From Whalleya microplaca (Eukaryota > Ascomycota > Sordariomycetes > Xylariales > Xylariaceae), in the NCBI GenBank assembly GCA_022497155.1, contig MU385777.1:124001-188000 (forward strand): a stretch of DNA of 64,000 nucleotides. Reading direction: 5' to 3'. The position numbers were made by a program, and so were the translations under genes. Under the pieces are notes generated by a model. It saw only the letters and a program-made list of their open reading frames with translations. It ran no database searches and was not told the DNA's origin. Of this stretch, positions 57,056 through 64,000 are shown piece after piece; position 1 is the first letter of the stretch; each line of letters opens with the position of its first letter.

Positions 57056-60000
57056 ATGATGGACTACCGATCGATAGGGCGCCAAACTTGGGCCCTGACG
57101 AGGAAGAACTTCACCATTGCTGTTGTCAGACAATGGATCTCAACTCTGCTGCGTTCACTCGTTTTCCCGATCGTCCTTCTAGTGCTCCTGCTCGAAATCC
57201 AGAACTTCTCGAAGGATCAAAACAGATATGGAATTGGTAGCCCGCGTCCTGTTGAAAGCCTCGCGGATAGCTTGCGGAACTCGGGCAAGAATCTTGTCTT
57301 AGTTCAAGAACCTGGGCTTGGGTCCGACTTTCCCCCTGTCCTCGAAAAGATCACCGAGCCTCTAGATCAGAGCAAGGTGATCCATCTCAACGACTCTAGC
57401 AAGATTGATTCTACCTGTCCCGTCAATTATCACGGCAGTTCGCCTTGCCATGCCGTCGTGGTTTTCAAGGATTCTCCCCTTAGTGGGAATATCAACGCAA
57501 CGTGGAACTATACTATCAAGACAGACCCAGCAGTCGATACTTTTGCCTTCAACGTATACGACGTGAGCGGCCCCAGCTACTCGCTCTACTTGCCACTCCA
57601 GATTGCTATCGAAAACTCGATGACTAACTCGTCAGACAACCCCGATTTCATGCCGTTCACCGCCTTCACTCAAGAGGAAAGCGATGAAAGATCCCGGAAG
57701 TCCTTCATATCAATAGCTGAGTATACTCTATCAGTCGTCTTCTATGTGACGTTAATTCCGGTTAGTCATCATGTATCCAGCATGATGGCATCGGAACGGG
57801 AGTCGGGCATGTCGCATTTGATAGATGCGATGGGAGGAGGTCTCGCTTTGCCAAGGGTTATAAGCTACGTCGTTACTTTTGACATTCTGTATTTGCCCCT
57901 TTACATCATTATGGGCGCCCGTAAGTTATCCGACTCTGTGTTCCGACTACACCCCTAATATTGGAACAGTGTACCAAGCACTCCTTTTGCCCCACCAGAG
58001 CGCCGCCGTCACGATATTCTGGCAGATCTTCACAGGGTGGGCAACCACGAGCGCCAGCGTCTTCGGCGTGTCGTTCTTCAAACGCGCCGGTTTCGCCAGC
58101 CTTTGGGTCTCGTTAATCCCTTGGTTAATAGCCATTATAATTGCATTCTCTAAAATGAACCCACCCAGCAGCCAGGTCATGCCCCTGTCTTTCTTCTTCC
58201 CGAGCGCCAATTTTATCTACTTCTTCAACGTAATCGCCGATGCGGAGGTCGCGGGAATATCCCTTAATATGGGACAACCTATAACGAGGGAACAGTTGGG
58301 CGACTTTATTTTTGGCGGAGCAGAGGGCTTCTGGGTCATGACGACAGGCTCTTATTTCCTTTGGGTTTTTCTTGCTATTCAGGTGTGTATACCAAGTCCT
58401 TTCCTTCCATCATACTCCAAATATCTTCTGTCAACTATCACACAAAGTAATTGCTGACTCATACATGCGGAAAGATCATCTTTTACCCGTTACTAGCAGT
58501 TTTAGTAGAGACATACCTACATGGCAATAACCGTCGGCGTCGAGGTTTCAGCACAACTCCGGAAGCTCAAAACTCACACATCGCCGTCGAGACAACAGAT
58601 CTGGTTAAGCACTACACCCCATCCTGGTTCAAGAAATGGTGCTGCTGTTCGCGTACGCCAACTGTAAAAGCAGTCGATGGATTGAACCTCGTCAGCCAGA
58701 AACGTCAAATCCTTTGCCTCCTGGGTCCCAATGGCTCCGGCAAGACAACGACTCTCGATATGCTGGCTGGGTTTCAGACGCCAACTGGAGGTTCGGTGAA
58801 CATCAATGCTTCGCCGTCGCAACTAGGTACAGTATATGACGAGGCTACAACTAGATTGTCTGCTAACTGCTACAGGTATCTGTCCACAGCGCAATGTGAT
58901 GTGGCCAAATTTGACCGTCTATGAACATCTCATGATCTGGAACACACTTAAAGACAACGCCGATGATGCAGCCACTCTCGAGCAATTGATTGAGAAGTGT
59001 GATCTCACTCAAAAGAGAAATAGTTTCTCGAGAGACCTGAGCGGTGGAATGAAGCGAAAACTGCAGCTAGCTTGTATGCTCGTTGGTGGCTCCTCAATCT
59101 GCCTAAGTAAGCAGCTCCCGACGTCATTACTTGCCCCTTTTCTTCCGAACCATACCCCTATGATTTTTTATATCAGAGCCTATGAGCCGGTTGAGACTTT
59201 GCAACATATCTTAAATACTTCGACATCCACTCAAACTTCATTAGATGTTAAAAGGCTGACTTTTAATGACGCAGTGGATGAAGTCACTTCTGGCCTTGAC
59301 CCTATCTCTCGCCGTGTTATCTGGAACGTCATTCTCAGTGAAAGATCCAGGAGGACCATGGTCTTGACGACCCACTTCCTTGACGAATGCGAAGTCCTAT
59401 CAGACCATATCGTCATCATCACGCTAGGAAAGCTCAAATGCCAGGGTACTCCGGCAGAGCTCAAAAATGAGTACGGCGGCGGCTATCGCGTGAACGTCCC
59501 TCAGACGGAAGATGTCTCAGGAGTGCCATATCCAGTGACCGAAAAGCATGGTAGATTAATTTGCAGAACACCGGATTCGACGTCCGCTGCCCGACTTCTA
59601 GCGTCGCTCAAGAATTCGAAGGACGAGGAGTTATACATCACAGGCCCAACCATCGAGGACGTCTTTCTCAAAGTATCCGAGGAACCACATACTCTCATCG
59701 GTGAAGCACCAGAAGAGATATCCCTGAGCGATTCTCAGCCAGGTAGGCAGAAGGGGCTGCAGCCTAACCAATCGCTATGGACTACGTACTCGCAGCAAAT
59801 TCGGGCTCTTTTCCTGAAGAGGATTCAGGTTCTACGCTCATTTTGGTGGGTGTACTTCTTCGCCCTTCTTATTCCCATCCTTGCAACCCGCTTCCTTGGG
59901 GACTTCTTGAAAGGCTACGAGATACCTGACTGCAACAATCTGATCGCATATACGTCCTACGAACGTCATATCCACGTTTACAATCCCTATCATTTGGCCC

Positions 60001-62239
60001 TCGGCCCCCAATCCGCCAATGCCACCGTTGCAGATATAATCAATTCCACCAGCAGCTATACTACACCCAACTACGATCATAGTAATGGGCCGTTTATCCA
60101 GAAAAGTAGAGCTGATCTTGAGACCTTTGTACACGACCACCCCCAGAACATTACTTATTCTGGTGGAATGTGGGTTGGCGACGACACCACACCACTCATC
60201 GCCTTCAATGCATTGAACGGTAATCAGGGCCCAACCAGTCTTCTAAACCTCGCCAACCAAGTCCGTAGCAACACATCCATAGCAGGCTACCTTTCCTCTC
60301 TCACTTCATACCATCAGGCAGAAGGAGGCGAGAGCATGGCCTTCGCTACCATCTTCTCTCTACTACAAGCTATATATCCAGCCTTCTTCGTCCTATACCC
60401 CACCTACGAACGACGGTCCAAAGTCCATGCTCTTCAGTATTCGAACGGCATTCGGCCATTTTCTTGGTTGTTCTCATATTGGATGTTTGATTTCATCTTT
60501 GTCTTGATTATCTCGTCTGCGTGTACCGCCCTCATTTCCTCTTTCGCTCCTTGGTTTGGATTGGGCTATCTCTGGTTCGTCCAGGTCCTGTACGGACTCT
60601 CTGCCACCCTTTTCGCGTACCTTATCACGCTATGGGCTCGTTCGCAACCGGCCGCTTTTGCCGCCTCTGTGATTCTAATGGTGATAGTATTCGTTTTATC
60701 TATTATCCCTATGCTGGTAAGATACTCTGCTACCTGCTTCCCCTTTCGATCAACATTGACCTCTGGCAGGTTATCCAAATGAATATGGGTGATAACCTGA
60801 TGGCTGAAGATGGCGTAGCCTTTGGGCTAGGGGTTATCTTCCCAATGCAGAATCTCTTCAGGGGCGTAGCCGTCAGTTTGAACATGTATATCGTTCGCTG
60901 CCGTGGGCAGATCATGATCACTGACCCCGGTTCCATCTACGCTTTTGGCGGTCCGATCATGCTTCTGATTATTCAGATAATCGTACTATTCTGCCTTCTG
61001 CTATGGCTCGAAGGGGGTAGCTTCGTTTGGTTCACAAGGAGCAAACCTCTTTCCGAAGACAACGAGAAGACGTCGATGACAGGAAGACCAGATGTCGATG
61101 CCGAAACATCACGAGTGGCCGCTTCAGAATCGGACTTGCTGCGCCTGCTTCACGTTTCCAAATCTTTCGGATCCAACGTCGCTGTCGATGATGTGTCGCT
61201 AGGTCTCCAACCGGGCGAGATTCTCGCCGTCTTAGGACCCAACGGCGCCGGCAAGACTACTACCATTAATATGGTACGTGGCGACTTAACCCCGAATAGC
61301 GGCAAGATATTCCTCGAGGGCGTCGACGTGCAAAAGAACACTCGTCTCGCGCAAAAGCACCTAGGCGGTAAGTTGAATCCCATGCGCAAAACTCGCAAAT
61401 CAATACTAATGACTTCCCCAGTCTGCCCACAATTCGACGCTCTCGACGCACTCACCGTGCGCGAACACCTACAGTTTTACGCGCGCTGCAAGGGCGTCAC
61501 CGACATCGAAGCAGACGTAGCCTACGTAATGTCGCGCGTGGGCATAACGGCGCATGCGCGCAAGCTCGCCGCCAAGCTATCCGGCGGTAACAAGCGCAAG
61601 CTCAGCCTCGCAATCGCGCTCCTCGGCAACCCACCGGTGCTACTTCTCGACGAACCCAGCTCGGCCATGGACGCAGCCTCCAAGCGCGTGCTGTGGAAGA
61701 CGCTCGAGGCCGTGGCCCCCGGGCGCTCCGTGCTGCTGACGACGCACAGCATGGAGGAGGCGGATGCGCTAGCGACGCGCGCGGCGATCATTGCTAGGCG
61801 CGTGCTCGCAATTGGGTCCACGCAGCAGCTGCGCAGGCGACATAGCAATGAGTACCACGTGCATCTGATCCTGCGCTCGGCGCCGCTATCGACTACGCAG
61901 GAGATGCGGTGGGTGGCGGATTGGGTTAGGAATACATTCCCGGACGTCCAGTTCGAGGGCGAAAACCTTGGTGGACAGGTCCGGTTTATCGTCCCCGCGA
62001 ACAGTCGGGTGCCGGTTGCGGCGCAGCGGCGTGATGGAGAGGGAGAGGGAGACGGAGCGGCGACGCAGAGCTTTACGCGCTTCTTGATCGAGACGCTGGA
62101 GGCGAAGAAGGCGGACCTCGGCGTGGATTGCTATTCCATCTCGGCTGCGACGATGGAGTCGGTGTTCCTCAAGGTCGTCAAGGAGAGCGATGCTGCTGAG
62201 GATGAGGGGCGCGAGAAGAAGGGGTGGCGGCGTTGGTGA
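57056..62239 (+). CDS. ABCA-type full-length ABC transporter
   Basis: Seven exons (introns 57921-57969, 58383-58474, 58827-58875, 59107-59274, 60717-60769, 61368-61421) splice to 1572 aa. Order TMD1-NBD1-TMD2-NBD2. TMD1 starts with a short cytosolic helix, one membrane segment (LRSLVFPIVLLVLLLEIQ) and a large glycosylatable loop (NATW, NSSD) before five more segments, the ABCA layout. NBD1: Walker A LLGPNGSGKTTTLDML, signature LSGGMKRKLQLA, Walker B SICLMDEVTSGLDP, H-loop TTHFLDECE. NBD2: LGPNGAGKTTTINM, LSGGNKRKLSLAIALL, VLLLDEPSSAMDA, TTHSMEEADALA. Both catalytic Glu are present. ABCA proteins move lipids or amphipathic compounds across membranes. The 168-nt fourth intron has no stop and is a multiple of three; it is called an intron because its removal restores Walker B. 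The C-terminus is basic. Confidence 0.9.
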
Positions 62240-62779
62240 GGCGTATATATACCGCGAGGTGGGCTTTTTGCTTATGCTAAGATACCTTATTGATATGAAG
62301 GATTTTGAATGTGTGATAACGGGGTTTATGAGTTCCTATCCTAGTAATATGAGGAATGTTAGGAATTTGATAGATGATCATGTAGTCGCCTAACTAAGTA
62401 ATGGTAATTGACAACATGTCAAGATTCTTGAACGTGTGGGGTTAGGTGTGCAACAGTAATAGAAGTCTTCAGAGGTCAAGATTCATAATCTCCGATGAGA
62501 TAGAATCACCATAGAAGGTGACGATATAGTCAACGATTGACAATGCGCAGGCTTACGCTTTTTGGAGACATGACAGCCTGTAGACTCGGTTTTCAAACAC
62601 TCTCGACACGATCCATGAACTACTCGCCATTTTAGTCCCGATTATGTCCCCTCTTAGTTATTGGATCTCAAGCCCCCCCATCAAAATATCCATGCATCCA
62701 CAATAGGAGCGTATGCCTGGGGAAGACACACATTAACACGATATATGCATGATGCCATCTTCTCTTATCCATCGATTTC
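62240..62779. other. Intergenic between convergent genes
   Basis: 3' ends of the ABC transporter and of the RidA-type gene. No gene or repeat noticed. Confidence 0.5.
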
Positions 62780-63291
62780 CTAATCGCTTCTCAATCCGGC
62801 CGTCCTAGTCTTCCGCGCCTCGGCAGCGCCCTCCTCATCATAGGCGGAGACCTCTATCTCAAAATGCATTGTGTCGAGTCCCAACTCCCTAACCCCGATC
62901 TCTGTCCATGTAGGGTAATGACTCGGCATCCACTTTCTGTAATTCTGAACGATCAGATCGTGCGTGGCATGCAAATCCGTACTGTATGTCACGACGCGGT
63001 AGATTTGAGACCAGCCCTTGCCGCCGGCGTGCTTAAGATTGTGGTCGACATTTCCGAAGGCCTGGGCTACTTCAGCTGAGATATCTTTGCTGATATCTCC
63101 TGTGGTTCGGTCCCAACCGCCTGCATTAGTCGTTAGCACATAATATCGAGGCTATGATAGATAGTAGAGATGATCTTACCTTGGCCAGAACACACGATTG
63201 TGTCGCCTACACGGATAGCTTGGCTATAGGCCATTGTTTCGCGGGCCCATTCGCCGATTCCAGCATACGCGTAGGACTGTAGGTTCGACAT
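62780..63291 (-). CDS. RidA/YER057c/UK114 family protein
   Basis: Two exons (63291-63180 and 63120-62780, 59-nt intron) splice to 150 aa. RidA proteins hydrolyse reactive enamine/imine intermediates (2-aminoacrylate) made by PLP enzymes; many fungal homologues are stand-alone variants of unknown substrate. Start MSNLQSYAYAGIGEWARETM with YSQAIRVGDTIVCSGQGGWD, then ISAEVAQAFGNVDHNLKHAG, a V-rich strand with YSTDLHATHDLIVQNYRKWM, and TWTEIGVRELGLDTMHFEIE ending the trimer-fold barrel. The canonical Arg that anchors the substrate carboxylate in the VR(A/T) motif near position 105 is present as VREL, and the final Glu region as FEIEV. It looks intact. Confidence 0.85.
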
Positions 63292-64000
63292 TTTGACAAT
63301 ATAGCGATTGCTCAGACCAATATAAGATTTGCTAGTTTAACGAGTGAGCTCAAGTCACTCCCAGGCTCTTCAATAATCCCCCTATGAAGTTATATAGATC
63401 ATATGGTTTACCTACAACAACTCTTATAGGCATCTGTACGATGTTGACTAATTTGTATTCAACTTTTGCTCCGAACCGAAAACCGCCAAGATGAAATACG
63501 TAAACTAGAATGCTTCAAAAGAGGCGTAAGTCTAAAAGGAGCTTCCGACTTCGTACGATCTGCTAAGGAGTATTCCGTAGCGCAGGATCACTCATTCCTA
63601 GCTAGAGGCTGGAGCCATTGCCAAGAGTAGAGCCGGGACAAATGGCTGCCCGGTCTGAATAATCAAGCTGGATAGGTATGATGACTAAGACTCCAAGATG
63701 ATTGGATTAAACAATTCATCTAGTTTATTAGAGCCCTTGAGTTCAGCTTAGTCAAGATTAGACACCTTAAATAGCCAAGGCGAAAATCCATTCAACCACA
63801 TCTACAATGAAATCCCAACGTATCTATGACTAGCAATTAAAAGCTTAATGTTGCCTTGTAGCACATGCCTCAGACCGCTTCATGCTTCTATGCACAACAA
63901 TATAGACGCATCAGTGGGGTTTTAAGAGAGTCCTAGAACAAATAATGAGGTGGCAGGCAGCAATGTGATTAATTTGGACGTGATTGCTGTTGAATTGGGT
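63292..64000. other. Intergenic to window end
   Basis: Upstream region of the RidA-type gene, then AT-rich DNA. No gene, repeat or motif recognised. Confidence 0.5.

Overview
This is a window of nuclear DNA from a filamentous ascomycete (Pezizomycotina). The evidence is the many short introns (about 46-92 nt, GTAAGT/GTATGT donors and CAG/TAG acceptors), genes on both strands without operons, fungal-restricted families (BBE-type FAD oxidases, rhodopsin-domain membrane proteins, 2EXR proteins, Svp26) and AT-rich intergenic DNA with repeat relics. I cannot assign a species. No tRNA, rRNA or CRISPR could be supported. Left part (1 to about 28 kb) is accessory DNA. It starts with the last codons of a berberine-bridge-type oxidase whose end is cut by a solo LTR, followed by an inverted second LTR of the same family, a cytochrome P450, a decayed alpha/beta hydrolase, a zinc-finger-like small protein, an LTR-like inverted repeat abutting a 5'-truncated dynamin-like GTPase pseudogene, a second P450, a fungal rhodopsin-domain membrane protein, a complete second BBE oxidase and a short-chain dehydrogenase. 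Two P450s, two BBE oxidases, one SDR and one (dead) hydrolase are typical tailoring enzymes of a secondary-metabolite cluster, but no PKS, NRPS, terpene synthase or cluster regulator is visible. This is therefore best read as the edge or the eroded remains of a cluster, with the core enzyme, if any, to the left. A gene-poor AT-rich stretch (23-28.7 kb) follows. The right part (28.7-64 kb) carries conserved cell-biology genes: a germinal-centre (Ste20-type) kinase, mitochondrial NAD-isocitrate dehydrogenase subunit 1, a G-patch protein, the 18S rRNA methyltransferase Bud23, the ER/Golgi protein Svp26, a full-size ABCA-type transporter and a RidA-type protein. These are mixed with lineage-specific proteins (603 aa orphan, 2EXR protein, a small secreted six-cysteine protein) and repeat-rich spacers. 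The spacers hold two copies of a 158-bp solo LTR, a 570-bp element with 62-bp terminal inverted repeats showing a RIP-like mutation pattern, and a 12-bp minisatellite open in all six frames. Most intact genes could be spliced by eye into clean reading frames. Four loci show disabling changes (hydrolase, GTPase, the 33.4-33.9 kb remnant, and possibly the 31.4-32.4 kb gene). The most interesting signals are the LTR insertion that rewrites a BBE C-terminus, the co-decay of the left cluster, two diverged copies of a tRNA-like repeat, and the secreted protein with a mirror-symmetric cysteine pattern.
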